64,000 bases of DNA from Cyprinodon diabolis (lineage: Eukaryota; Chordata; Actinopteri; Cyprinodontiformes; Cyprinodontidae), in assembly GCA_030533445.1 (NCBI GenBank), contig JARPUW010000032.1, positions 1 to 64,000 on the forward strand, given 5' to 3'. How positions within the stretch are numbered: position 1 is the first letter of the stretch; the number at the start of each line of letters is the position of its first letter. The position numbers and the translations under genes were made by a program. Shown piece after piece: positions 50,010-63,116 of the stretch. The notes beneath the pieces are model-generated. The model did no database searches. It worked only from the letters and a program-made list of their open reading frames with translations, and had not been told where the DNA came from.

Positions 50010-51783
50010 TTTCACAGTGAGATAATGCCATTTTGGCCTCTGGAGTTGTAACAGACAAACCATTAATGATACAGCCATGATCTTTTCTGGCAATCATCTA
50101 GAGCTGAAAACTAACAATATAAAGTAGATTTGAGCACATGTTTTTGGTTCCAAGCTTCAAAACAGAAGTTGAGGCCAAAACGCTCTTTTCACAGTGAGAT
50201 AATGCCATTTTGGCCTCTGGAGTTGTAACAGACAAACCATTAATGATACAGCCATGATCTTTTCTGGCAATCATCTAGAGCTGAAAACTAACAATATAAA
50301 GTAGATTTGAGCAGATGTTTTTGGTTCCAAGCTTCAAAACAGAAGTTGAGGCCAAAATGCTCTTTTCACAGTGAGATAATGCCATTTTGGCCTCTGGAGT
50401 TGTAACAGACAAACCATTAATGATACAGCCATGATCTTTTCTGGCAATCATCTAGTGCTGAAAACTAACAATATAAAGTAGATTTGAGCAGATGTTTTTG
50501 GTTCCAAGCTTCAAAACAGAAGTTGAGGCCAAAACGCTCTTTTCACAGTGAGATAATGCCATTTTGGCCTCTGGAGTTGTAACAGACAAACCATTAATGA
50601 TACAGCCATGATCTTTTCTGGCAATCATCTAGAGCTGAAAACTAACAATATAAAGTAGATTTGAGCAGATGTTTTTGGTTCCAAGCTTCAAAACAGAAGT
50701 TGAGGCCAAAATGCTCTTTTCACAGTGAGATAATGCCATTTTGGCCTCTGGAGTTGTAACAGACAAACCATTAATGATACAGCCATGATCTTTTCTGGCA
50801 ATCATCTAGTGCTGAAAACTAACAATATAAAGTAGATTTGAGCAGATGTTTTTGGTTCCAAGCTTCAAAACAGAAGTTGAGGCCAAAACGCTCTTTTCAC
50901 AGTGAGATAATGCCATTTTGGCCTCTGGAGTTGTAACAGACAAACCATTAATGATACAGCCATGATCTTTTCTGGCAATCATCTAGAGCTGAAAACTAAC
51001 AATATAAAGTAGATTTGAGCAGATGTTTTTGGTTACAAGCTTCAAAACAGAAGGTTGAGGCCAAAACGCTCTTTTCACAGTGAGATAGTGCCATTTTGGC
51101 CTCTGGAGTTGTAACAGACAAACCATTAATGATACAGCCATGATCTTTTCTGGCAATCATCTAGAGCTGAAAACTAACAATATAAAGTAGATTTGAGCAG
51201 ATGTTTTTGGTTACAAGCTTCAAAACAGAAGGTTGAGGCCAAAACGCTCATTTCACAGTGAGATAATGCCATTTTGGCCTCTGGAGTTGTAACAGACAAA
51301 CCATTAATGATACAGCCATGATCTTTTCTGGCAATCATCTAGAGCTGAAAACTAACAATATAAAGTAGATTTGAGCAGATGTTTTTGGTTACAAGCTTCA
51401 AAACAGAAGGTTGAGGCCAAAACGCTCTTTTCACAGTGAGATAATGCCATTTTGGCCTCTGGAGTTGTAACAGACAAACCATTAATGATACAGCCATGAT
51501 CTTTTCTGGCAATCATCTAGAGCTGAAAACTAACAATATAAAGTAGATTTGAGCAGATGTTTTTGGTTACAAGCTTCAAAACAGAAGGTTGAGGCCAAAA
51601 CGCTCTTTTCACAGTGAGATAATGCCATTTTGGCCTCTGGAGTTGTAACAGACAAACCATTAATGATACAGCCATGATCTTTTCTGGCAATCATCTAGAG
51701 CTGAAAACTAACAATATAAAGTAGATTTGAGCAGATGTTTTTGCTTCCAAGCTTCAAATCAGAAGTTGAGGCCAAAACGCTCA
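50010..51783 (+). repeat. 1,420-bp HOR, copy 2 (10 monomers, 1,774 bp)
   Basis: The order is Lx, Cm, T, Cm, T, G, Gp, G, G, X. The Cm-T pair is present twice, which adds 354 bp to the basic unit. The Lx marker lies at 50135 and 51909, exactly 1,774 bp apart. A two-monomer unequal exchange explains the difference. Confidence 0.92.
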
Positions 51784-53026
51784 TTTCACAGTGAGATAAT
51801 GCCATTTTGGCCTCTGGAGTTGTAACAGACAAACCATTAATGATACAGCCATGATCTTTTCTGGCAATCATCTAGAGCTGAAAACTAACAATATAAAGTA
51901 GATTTGAGCACATGTTTTTGGTTCCAAGCTTCAAAACAGAAGTTGAGGCCAAAACGCTCTTTTCACAGTGAGATAATGCCATTTTGGCCTCTGGAGTTGT
52001 AACAGACAAACCATTAATGATACAGCCATGATCTTTTCTGGCAATCATCTAGAGCTGAAAACTAACAATATAAAGTAGATTTGAGCAGATGTTTTTGGTT
52101 CCAAGCTTCAAAACAGAAGTTGAGGCCAAAATGCTCTTTTCACAGTGAGATAATGCCATTTTGGCCTCTGGAGTTGTAACAGACAAACCATTAATGATAC
52201 AGCCATGATCTTTTCTGGCAATCATCTAGTGCTGAAAACTAACAATATAAAGTAGATTTGAGCAGATGTTTTTGGTTCCAAGCTTCAAAACAGAAGTTGA
52301 GGCCAAAACGCTCTTTTCACAGTGAGATAATGCCATTTTGGCCTCTGGAGTTGTAACAGACAAACCATTAATGATACAGCCATGATCTTTTCTGGCAATC
52401 ATCTAGAGCTGAAAACTAACAATATAAAGTAGATTTGAGCAGATGTTTTTGGTTACAAGCTTCAAAACAGAAGGTTGAGGCCAAAACGCTCTTTTCACAG
52501 TGAGATAGTGCCATTTTGGCCTCTGGAGTTGTAACAGACAAACCATTAATGATACAGCCATGATCTTTTCTGGCAATCATCTAGAGCTGAAAACTAACAA
52601 TATAAAGTAGATTTGAGCAGATGTTTTTGGTTACAAGCTTCAAAACAGAAGGTTGAGGCCAAAACGCTCATTTCACAGTGAGATAATGCCATTTTGGCCT
52701 CTGGAGTTGTAACAGACAAACCATTAATGATACAGCCATGATCTTTTCTGGCAATCATCTAGAGCTGAAAACTAACAATATAAAGTAGATTTGAGCAGAT
52801 GTTTTTGGTTACAAGCTTCAAAACAGAAGGTTGAGGCCAAAACGCTCTTTTCACAGTGAGATAATGCCATTTTGGCCTCTGGAGTTGTAACAGACAAACC
52901 ATTAATGATACAGCCATGATCTTTTCTGGCAATCATCTAGAGCTGAAAACTAACAATATAAAGTAGATTTGAGCAGATGTTTTTGGTTACAAGCTTCAAA
53001 ACAGAAGGTTGAGGCCAAAACGCTCT
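51784..53026 (+). repeat. 1,420-bp HOR, copy 3 (7 monomers, 1,243 bp)
   Basis: The order is Lx, Cm, T, G, Gp, G, G. The terminal X monomer is missing, so the copy is one monomer short and the following Lx comes directly after G. The spacing of Lx markers (51909 to 53152) is 1,243 bp, as expected for seven monomers with four extra bases. Confidence 0.92.
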
Positions 53027-54800
53027 TTTCACAGTGAGATAATGCCATTTTGGCCTCTGGAGTTGTAACAGACAAACCATTAATGATACAGCCATGATCT
53101 TTTCTGGCAATCATCTAGAGCTGAAAACTAACAATATAAAGTAGATTTGAGCACATGTTTTTGGTTCCAAGCTTCAAAACAGAAGTTGAGGCCAAAACGC
53201 TCTTTTCACAGTGAGATAATGCCATTTTGGCCTCTGGAGTTGTAACAGACAAACCATTAATGATACAGCCATGATCTTTTCTGGCAATCATCTAGAGCTG
53301 AAAACTAACAATATAAAGTAGATTTGAGCACATGTTTTTGGTTCCAAGCTTCAAAACAGAAGTTGAGGCCAAAACGCTCTTTTCACAGTGAGATAATGCC
53401 ATTTTGGCCTCTGGAGTTGTAACAGACAAACCATTAATGATACAGCCATGATCTTTTCTGGCAATCATCTAGAGCTGAAAACTAACAATATAAAGTAGAT
53501 TTGAGCAGATGTTTTTGGTTCCAAGCTTCAAAACAGAAGTTGAGGCCAAAATGCTCTTTTCACAGTGAGATAATGCCATTTTGGCCTCTGGAGTTGTAAC
53601 AGACAAACCATTAATGATACAGCCATGATCTTTTCTGGCAATCATCTAGAGCTGAAAACTAACAATATAAAGTAGATTTGAGCAGATGTTTTTGGTTCCA
53701 AGCTTCAAAACAGAAGTTGAGGCCAAAATGCTCTTTTCACAGTGAGATAATGCCATTTTGGCCTCTGGAGTTGTAACAGACAAACCATTAATGATACAGC
53801 CATGATCTTTTCTGGCAATCATCTAGTGCTGAAAACTAACAATATAAAGTAGATTTGAGCAGATGTTTTTGGTTCCAAGCTTCAAAACAGAAGTTGAGGC
53901 CAAAACGCTCTTTTCACAGTGAGATAATGCCATTTTGGCCTCTGGAGTTGTAACAGACAAACCATTAATGATACAGCCATGATCTTTTCTGGCAATCATC
54001 TAGAGCTGAAAACTAACAATATAAAGTAGATTTGAGCAGATGTTTTTGGTTACAAGCTTCAAAACAGAAGGTTGAGGCCAAAACGCTCTTTTCACAGTGA
54101 GATAGTGCCATTTTGGCCTCTGGAGTTGTAACAGACAAACCATTAATGATACAGCCATGATCTTTTCTGGCAATCATCTAGAGCTGAAAACTAACAATAT
54201 AAAGTAGATTTGAGCAGATGTTTTTGGTTACAAGCTTCAAAACAGAAGGTTGAGGCCAAAACGCTCATTTCACAGTGAGATAATGCCATTTTGGCCTCTG
54301 GAGTTGTAACAGACAAACCATTAATGATACAGCCATGATCTTTTCTGGCAATCATCTAGAGCTGAAAACTAACAATATAAAGTAGATTTGAGCAGATGTT
54401 TTTGGTTACAAGCTTCAAAACAGAAGGTTGAGGCCAAAACGCTCTTTTCACAGTGAGATAATGCCATTTTGGCCTCTGGAGTTGTAACAGACAAACCATT
54501 AATGATACAGCCATGATCTTTTCTGGCAATCATCTAGAGCTGAAAACTAACAATATAAAGTAGATTTGAGCAGATGTTTTTGGTTACAAGCTTCAAAACA
54601 GAAGGTTGAGGCCAAAACGCTCTTTTCACAGTGAGATAATGCCATTTTGGCCTCTGGAGTTGTAACAGACAAACCATTAATGATACAGCCATGATCTTTT
54701 CTGGCAATCATCTAGAGCTGAAAACTAACAATATAAAGTAGATTTGAGCAGATGTTTTTGCTTCCAAGCTTCAAATCAGAAGTTGAGGCCAAAACGCTCA
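53027..54800 (+). repeat. 1,420-bp HOR, copy 4 (10 monomers, 1,774 bp)
   Basis: The order is Lx, Lx, Cm, Cm, T, G, Gp, G, G, X. Lx and Cm are each doubled in place. The length equals that of copy 2, but a different pair of monomers has been duplicated, so the two 10-mers arose independently. Confidence 0.92.
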
Positions 54801-56220
54801 TTTCACAGTGAGATAATGCCATTTTGGCCTCTGGAGTTGTAACAGACAAACCATTAATGATACAGCCATGATCTTTTCTGGCAATCATCTAGAGCTGAAA
54901 ACTAACAATATAAAGTAGATTTGAGCACATGTTTTTGGTTCCAAGCTTCAAAACAGAAGTTGAGGCCAAAACGCTCTTTTCACAGTGAGATAATGCCATT
55001 TTGGCCTCTGGAGTTGTAACAGACAAACCATTAATGATACAGCCATGATCTTTTCTGGCAATCATCTAGAGCTGAAAACTAACAATATAAAGTAGATTTG
55101 AGCAGATGTTTTTGGTTCCAAGCTTCAAAACAGAAGTTGAGGCCAAAATGCTCTTTTCACAGTGAGATAATGCCATTTTGGCCTCTGGAGTTGTAACAGA
55201 CAAACCATTAATGATACAGCCATGATCTTTTCTGGCAATCATCTAGTGCTGAAAACTAACAATATAAAGTAGATTTGAGCAGATGTTTTTGGTTCCAAGC
55301 TTCAAAACAGAAGTTGAGGCCAAAACGCTCTTTTCACAGTGAGATAATGCCATTTTGGCCTCTGGAGTTGTAACAGACAAACCATTAATGATACAGCCAT
55401 GATCTTTTCTGGCAATCATCTAGAGCTGAAAACTAACAATATAAAGTAGATTTGAGCAGATGTTTTTGGTTACAAGCTTCAAAACAGAAGGTTGAGGCCA
55501 AAACGCTCTTTTCACAGTGAGATAGTGCCATTTTGGCCTCTGGAGTTGTAACAGACAAACCATTAATGATACAGCCATGATCTTTTCTGGCAATCATCTA
55601 GAGCTGAAAACTAACAATATAAAGTAGATTTGAGCAGATGTTTTTGGTTACAAGCTTCAAAACAGAAGGTTGAGGCCAAAACGCTCATTTCACAGTGAGA
55701 TAATGCCATTTTGGCCTCTGGAGTTGTAACAGACAAACCATTAATGATACAGCCATGATCTTTTCTGGCAATCATCTAGAGCTGAAAACTAACAATATAA
55801 AGTAGATTTGAGCAGATGTTTTTGGTTACAAGCTTCAAAACAGAAGGTTGAGGCCAAAACGCTCTTTTCACAGTGAGATAATGCCATTTTGGCCTCTGGA
55901 GTTGTAACAGACAAACCATTAATGATACAGCCATGATCTTTTCTGGCAATCATCTAGAGCTGAAAACTAACAATATAAAGTAGATTTGAGCAGATGTTTT
56001 TGGTTACAAGCTTCAAAACAGAAGGTTGAGGCCAAAACGCTCTTTTCACAGTGAGATAATGCCATTTTGGCCTCTGGAGTTGTAACAGACAAACCATTAA
56101 TGATACAGCCATGATCTTTTCTGGCAATCATCTAGAGCTGAAAACTAACAATATAAAGTAGATTTGAGCAGATGTTTTTGCTTCCAAGCTTCAAATCAGA
56201 AGTTGAGGCCAAAACGCTCA
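54801..56220 (+). repeat. 1,420-bp HOR, copy 5 (8 monomers)
   Basis: The basic order Lx, Cm, T, G, Gp, G, G, X returns. After this the sequence changes to T, G, L, At, which belongs to the 8-mer HOR of the left region. The right edge of this HOR array is therefore near 56221. Confidence 0.92.
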
Positions 56221-56929
56221 TTTCACAGTGAGATAATGCCATTTTGGCCTCTGGAGTTGTAACAGACAAACCATTAATGATACAGCCATGATCTTTTCTG
56301 GCAATCATCTAGTGCTGAAAACTAACAATATAAAGTAGATTTGAGCAGATGTTTTTGGTTCCAAGCTTCAAAACAGAAGTTGAGGCCAAAACGCTCTTTT
56401 CACAGTGAGATAATGCCATTTTGGCCTCTGGAGTTGTAACAGACAAACCATTAATGATACAGCCATGATCTTTTCTGGCAATCATCTAGAGCTGAAAACT
56501 AACAATATAAAGTAGATTTGAGCAGATGTTTTTGGTTACAAGCTTCAAAACAGAAGGTTGAGGCCAAAACGCTCTTTTCACAGTGAGATAATGCCATTTT
56601 GGCCTCTGGAGTTGTAACAGACAAACCATTAATGATACAGCCATGATCTTTTCTGGCAATCATCTAGAGCTGAAAACTAACAATATAAAGTAGATTTGAG
56701 CACATGTTTATGGTTCCAAGCTTCAAAACAGAACTTGAGGCCAAAACGCTCATTTCACAGTGAGATAATGCCATTTTGGCCTCTGGAGTTGTAACAGACA
56801 AACCATTAATGATACAGCCATGATCTTTTCTGGCAATCATCTAGAGCTGAAAACTAACAATATAAAGTAGATATGAGCAGATGTTTTTGGTTCCAAGCTT
56901 CAAAACAGAAGTTGAGGCCAAAACGCTCT
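56221..56929 (+). repeat. Remnant of the 8-mer HOR (T, G, L, At)
   Basis: Four monomers in the order T, G, L, At follow X at 56044 and precede Fc, so X-T-G-L-At-Fc of the 8-mer HOR is retained. The next monomers leave that order. This is the last L monomer of the window and the boundary to the second diverged zone. Confidence 0.85.
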
Positions 56930-57093
56930 TTTCACAGTGAGATAATGCCATTTTGGCCTCTGGAGTTGTAACAGACAAACCATTAATGATACAGCCATGA
57001 TCTTTTCTGGCAATCATCTAGAGCTGAAAACGAACAATATAAAGTAGATTTGAGCAGATGTTTTTGGTTCCAAGCTTCAAAACAGAACGCTCT
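56930..57093 (+). repeat. Fc monomer with a 13-bp internal deletion (164 bp)
   Basis: The sequence runs aaaacagaacgctct where other monomers have aagttgaggccaaaacgctct after cag. Thirteen bases are lost at the junction near 57086/57087, with one base of placement ambiguity. The deletion removes the gaggccaaa arm of the monomer's inverted repeat but keeps the CpG. It is the only large length change I found. The frame shift it causes on the minus strand creates a 64-codon open stretch that is not a gene. Confidence 0.93.
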
Positions 57094-60000
57094 TTTCACA
57101 GTGAGATAATGCCATTTTGGCCTCTGGAGTTGTAACAGACAAACCATTAATGATACAGCCATGATCTTTTCTGGCAATCATCTAGAGCTGAAAACTAACA
57201 ATATAAAAAAGATTTGAGCAGATGTTTATGGTTCCAAGCTTCAAAACAGAAGTTGAGGCCAAAACGCTCATTTCACAGTGAGATAATGCCATTTTGGCCT
57301 CTGGAGTTGTAACAGACAAACCATTAATGATACAGCCATGATCTTTTCTGGCAATCATCTAGTGCTGAAAACTAACAATATAAAGTAGATTTGAGCAGTT
57401 GTTTTTGGTTCCAAGCTTCAAAACAGAAGTTGAGGCCAAAACGCTCTTTTCACAGTGAGATAATGCCATTTTGGCCTCTGGAGTTGTAACAGACAAACCA
57501 TTAATGATACAGCCATGATCTTTTCTGGCAATCATCTAGAGCTGAAAACTAACAATATAAAGTAGATTTGAGCAGATGTTTTTGGTTCCAAGCTTCAAAA
57601 CAGAAGTTGAGGCCAAAACGCTCTTTTCACAGTGAGATAATGCCATTTTGGCCTCTGGAGTTGTAACAGACAAACCATTAATGATACAGCCATGATCTCT
57701 TCTGGCAATCATCTAGAGCTGAAAACTAACAATATAAAGTAGATTTGAGCAGATGTTTTTGGTTACAAGCTTCAAAACAGAAGGTTGAGGCCAAAACGCT
57801 CTTTTCACGGTGAGATAGTGCCATTTTGGCCTCTGGAGTTGTAACAGACAAACCATTAATGATACAGCCATGATCTTTTCTGGCAATCATCTAGAGCTGA
57901 AAACTAACAATATAAAGTAGATTTGAGCAGATGTTTTTGGTTACAAGCTTCAAAACAGAAGTTGAGGCCAAAACGCTCTTTTCACAGTGAGATAATGCCA
58001 TTTTGGCCTCTGGAGTTGTAACAGACAAACCATTAATGATACAGCCATGATCTTTTCTGGCAATCATCTAGTGCTGAAAACTAACAATATAAAGTAGATT
58101 TGAGCAGATGTTTTTGGTTCCAAGCTTCAAAACAGAAGTTGAGGCCAAAACGCTCTTTTCACAGTGAGATAGTGCCATTTTGGCCTCTGGAGTTGTAACA
58201 GACAAACCATTAATGATACAGCCATGATCTTTTCTGGCAATCATCTAGAGCTGAAAACTAACAATATAAAGTAGATTTGAGCAGATGTTTTTGCTTCCAA
58301 GCTTCAAATCAGAAGTTGAGGCCAAAACGCTCATTTCACAGTGAGATAATGCCATTTTGGCCTCTGGAGTTGTAACAGACAAACCATTAATGATACAGCC
58401 ATGATCTTTTCTGGCAATCATCTAGAGCTGAAAACTAACAATATAAAGTAGATTTGAGCAGATGTTTATGGTTCCAAGCTTCAAAACAGAAGTTGAGGCC
58501 AAAACGCTCATTTCACAGTGAGATAATGCCATTTTGGCCTCTGGAGTTGTAACAGACAAACCATTAATGATACAGCCATGATCTTTTCTGGCAATCATCT
58601 AGAGCTGAAAACTAACAATATAAAAAAGATTTGAGCAGATGTTTATGGTTCCAAGCTTCAAAACAGAAGTTGAGGCCAAAACGCTCATTTCACAGTGAGA
58701 TAATGCCATTTTGGCCTCTGGAGTTGTAACAGACAAACCATTAATGATACAGCCATGATCTTTTCTGGCAATCATCTAGAGCTGAAAACTAACAATATAA
58801 AGTAGATTTGAGCAGATGTTTTTGGTTCCAAGCTTCAAAACAGAAGTTGAGGCCAAAACGCTCTTTTCACAGTGAGATAATGCCATTTTGGCCTCTGGAG
58901 TTGTAACAGACAAACCATTAATGATACAGCCATGATCTCTTCTGGCAATCATCTAGAGCTGAAAACTAACAATATAAAGTAGATTTGAGCAGATGTTTTT
59001 GGTTACAAGCTTCAAAACAGAAGGTTGAGGCCAAAACGCTCTTTTCACGGTGAGATAGTGCCATTTTGGCCTCTGGAGTTGTAACAGACAAACCATTAAT
59101 GATACAGCCATGATCTTTTCTGGCAATCATCTAGAGCTGAAAACTAACAATATAAAGTAGATTTGAGCAGATGTTTTTGGTTCCAAGCTTCAAAACAGAA
59201 GTTGAGGCCAAAACGCTCTTTTCACAGTGAGATAATGCCATTTTGGCCTCTGGAGTTGTAACAGACAAACCATTAATGATACAGCCATGATCTTTTCTGG
59301 CAATCATCTAGTGCTGAAAACTAACAATATAAAGTAGATTTGAGCAGATGTTTTGGTTCCAAGCTTCAAAACAGAAGTTGAGGCCAAAACGCTCCTTTCA
59401 CAGTGAGATAATGCCATTTTGGCCTCTGGAGTTGTAACAGACAAACCATTAATGATACAGCCATGATCTTTTCTGGCAATCATCTAGAGCTGAAAACTAA
59501 CAATATAAAGTAGATTTGAGCAGATGTTTTTGCTTCTAAGCTTCAAATCAGAGGTTGAGGCCAAAACGCTCATTTCACAGTGAGATAATGCCATTTTGGC
59601 CTCTGGAGTTGTAACAGACAAACCATTAATGATACAGCCATGATCTTTTCTGGCAATCATCTAGAGCTGAAAACTAACAATATAAAGTAGATTTGAGCAG
59701 ATGTTTATGGTTCCAAGCTTCAAAACAGAAGTTGAGGCCAAAACGCTCATTTCACAGTGAGATAATGCCATTTTGGCCTCTGGAGTTGTAACAGACAAAC
59801 CATTAATGATACAGCCATGATCTTTTCTGGCAATCATCTAGAGCTGAAAACTAACAATATAAAGTAGATTTGAGCAGATGTTTTTGGTTCCAAGCTTCAA
59901 AACAGAAGTTGAGGCCAAAACGCTCTTTTCACAGTGAGATAATGCCATTTTGGCCTCTGGAGTTGTAACAGACAAACCATTAATGATACAGCCATGATCT

Positions 60001-60635
60001 TTTCTGGCAATCATCTAGAGCTGAAAACTAACAATATAAAGTATATTTGAGCAGATGTTTTTGCTTCCAAGCTTCAAATAAGAAGTTGAGGCCAAAACGC
60101 TCATTTCACAGTGAGATAATGCCATTTTGGCCTCTGGAGTTGTAACAGACAAACCATTAATGATACAGCCATGATCTTTTCTGGCAATCATCTAGAGCTG
60201 AAAACTAACAATATAAAGTAGATTTGAGCAGATGTTTATGGTTCCAAGCTTCAAAACAGAAGTTGAGGCCAAAACGCTCATTTCACAGTGAGATAATGCC
60301 ATTTTGGCCTCTGGAGTTGTAACAGACAAACCATTAATGATACAGCCATGATCTTTTCTGGCAATCATCTAGAGCTGAAAACTAACAATATAAAGTAGAT
60401 ATGAGCAGATGTTTTTGGTTCCAAGCTTCAAAACAGAAGTTGAGGCCAAAACGCTCTTTTCACAGTGAGATAATGCCATTTTGGCCTCTGGAGTTGTAAC
60501 AGACAAACCATTAATGATACAGCCATGATCTTTTCTGGCAATCATCTAGAGCTGAAAACGAACAATATAAAGTAGATTTGAGCAGATGTTTTTGGTTACA
60601 AGCTTCAAAACAGAAGGTTGAGGCCAAAACGCTCT
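57094..60635 (+). repeat. Diverged satellite zone 2, first part
   Basis: Twenty monomers, many sharing rare variants with zone 1: G115A+T116A (57094 and 58511), A129T (57271), T75C followed by A7G+A16G (57625/57803 and 58865/59043), A16G in an X monomer (58157) and A158G (59396). Private changes include a one-base T loss with gctcctttcac at 59220-59395 (176 bp), C142T in an X-type monomer at 59396, and G118T with C154A at 59927. The Fc monomer at 60458 has the G-type end. No short HOR period is apparent. Confidence 0.85.
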
Positions 60636-63116
60636 TTTCACAGTGAGATAATGCCATTTTGGCCTCTGGAGTTGTAACAGACAAACCATTAATGATATAG
60701 CCATGATCTTTTCTGGCAATCATCTAGAGCTGAAAACTAACAATATAAAGTAGATTTGAGCAGATGTTTTTGCTTCCAAGCTTCAAATCAGAGGTTGAGG
60801 CCAAAACGGTCATTTCACAGTGAGATAATGCCATTTTGGCGTCTGGAGTTGTAACAGACAAACCATTAATGATACAGCCATGATCTTTTCTGGCAATCAT
60901 CTAGAGCTGAAAACTAACAATATAAAGTAGATTTGAGCAGATGTTTATGGTTCCAAGCTTCAAAACAGAAGTTGAGGCCAAAACGCTCATTTCACAGTGA
61001 GATAATGCCATTTTGGCCTCTGGAGTTGTAACAGACAAACCATTAATGATACAGCCATGATCTTTTCTGGCAATCATCTAGAGCTGAAAACTAACAATAT
61101 AAAGTAGATATGAACAGATGTTTTTGGTTCCAAGCTTCAAAAAAGAAGTTGAGGCCAAAACGCTCTTTTCACAGTGAGATAATGCCATTTTGGCCTCTGG
61201 AGTTGTAACAGACAAACCATTAATGATACAGCCATGATCTTTTCTGGCAATCATCTAGTGCTGAAAACTAACAATATAAAGTAGATTTGAGCAGATGTTT
61301 TTGGTTACAAGCTTCAAAACAGAAGGTTGAGGCCAAAACGCTCTTTTCACAGAGAGATAATGCCATTTTGGCCTCTGGAGTTGTAACAGACAAACCATTA
61401 ATGATACAGCCATGATCTTTTCTGGCAATCATCTAGAGCTGAAAACTAACAATATAAAGTAGATTTAAGCAGATGTTTATGGTTCCAAGCTTCAAAATAG
61501 AAGTTGAGGCCAAAACGCTCATTTCACAGTGAGATAATGCCATTTTGGCCTCTGGAGTTGTAACAGACAAACCATTAATGATACATCCATGATCTTTTCT
61601 GGCAATCATCTAGTGCTGAAAACTAACAATATAAAGTAGATTTGAGCAGATGTTTTTGGTTCCAAGCTTCAAAACAGAAGTTGAGGCCAAAACGCTCATT
61701 TCACAGTGAGATAATGCCATTTTGGCCTCTGGAGTTGTAACAGACAAACCATTAATGATACAGCCATGATCTTTTCTGGCAATCATCTAGAGCTGAAAAC
61801 TAACAATATAAAGTAGATTTGAGCAGATGTTTTTGGTTACAAGCTTCAAAACAGAAGGTTGAGGCCAAAACGCTCTTTTCACAGTGAGATAATGCCATTT
61901 TGGCCTCTGGAGTTGTAACAGACAAACCATTAATGATACAGCCATGATCTTTTCTGGCAATCATCTAGAGCTGAAAACTAACAATATAAAGTAGATTTGA
62001 GCAGATGTTTTTGGTTCCAAGCTTCAAAACAGAAGTTGAGGCCAAAACGCTCTTTTCACAGTGAGATAATGCCATTTTGGCCTCTGGAGTTGTAACAGAC
62101 AAACCATTAATGATACAGCCATGATCTCTTCTGGCAATCATCTAGAGCTGAAAACTAACAATATAAAGTAGATTTGAGCAGATGTTTTTGGTTCCAAGCT
62201 TCAAAACAGAAGTTGAGGCCAAAACGCTCTTTTCACAGTGAGATAATGCCATTTTGGCCTCTGGAGTTGTAACAGACAAACCATTAATGATACAGCCATG
62301 ATCTCTTCTGGCAATCATCTAGAGCTGAAAACTAACAATATAAAGTAGATTTGAGCAGATGTTTTTGGTTACAAGCTTCAAAACAGAAGGTTGAGGCCAA
62401 AACGCTCTTTTCACGGTGAGATAGTGCCATTTTGGCCTCTGGAGTTGTAACAGACAAACCATTAATGATACAGCCATGATCTTTTCTGGCAATCATCTAG
62501 AGCTGAAAACTAACAATATAAAGTAGATTTGAGCAGATGTTTTTGGTTACAAGCTTCAAAACAGAAGTTGAGGCCAAAACGCTCTTTTCACAGTGAGATA
62601 ATGCCATTTTGGCCTCTGGAGTTGTAACAGACAAACCATTAATGATACAGCCATGATCTTTTCTGGCAATCATCTAGTGCTGAAAACTAACAATATAAAG
62701 TAGATTTGAGCAGATGTTTTTGGTTCCAAGCTTCAAAACAGAAGTTGAGGCCAAAACGCTCTTTTCACAGTGAGATAGTGCCATTTTGGCCTCTGGAGTT
62801 GTAACAGACAAACCATTAATGATACAGCCATGATCTTTTCTGGCAATCATCTAGAGCTGAAAACTAACAATATAAAGTAGATTTGAGCAGATGTTTTTGC
62901 TTCCAAGCTTCAAATCAGAAGTTGAGGCCAAAACGCTCATTTCACAGTGAGATAATGCCATTTTGGCCTCTGGAGTTGTAACAGACAAACCATTAATGAT
63001 ACAGCCATGATCTTTTCTGGCAATCATCTAGAGCTGAAAACTAACAATATAAAGTAGATTTGAGCAGATGTTTATGGTTCCAAGCTTCAAAACAGAAGTT
63101 GAGGCCAAAACGCTCA
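60636..63116 (+). repeat. 14-monomer repeat, copy 1 (2,481 bp)
   Basis: The order is Xp, Cta with C29G, T121A+G125A, A93T with a G-type end, G123A+C154T Cta-like, T with T177A, G, C, C with T75C, G with T75C, A7G+A16G+C141A, T, X with A16G, Cta. From the third monomer on it closely follows zone 1 (43980-45929), with one extra T75C monomer at 62054. Private changes include C63T and C174G (Xp), C154A (60990), T9A reading cacagagag (61167), and G65T (61522). Confidence 0.85.
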
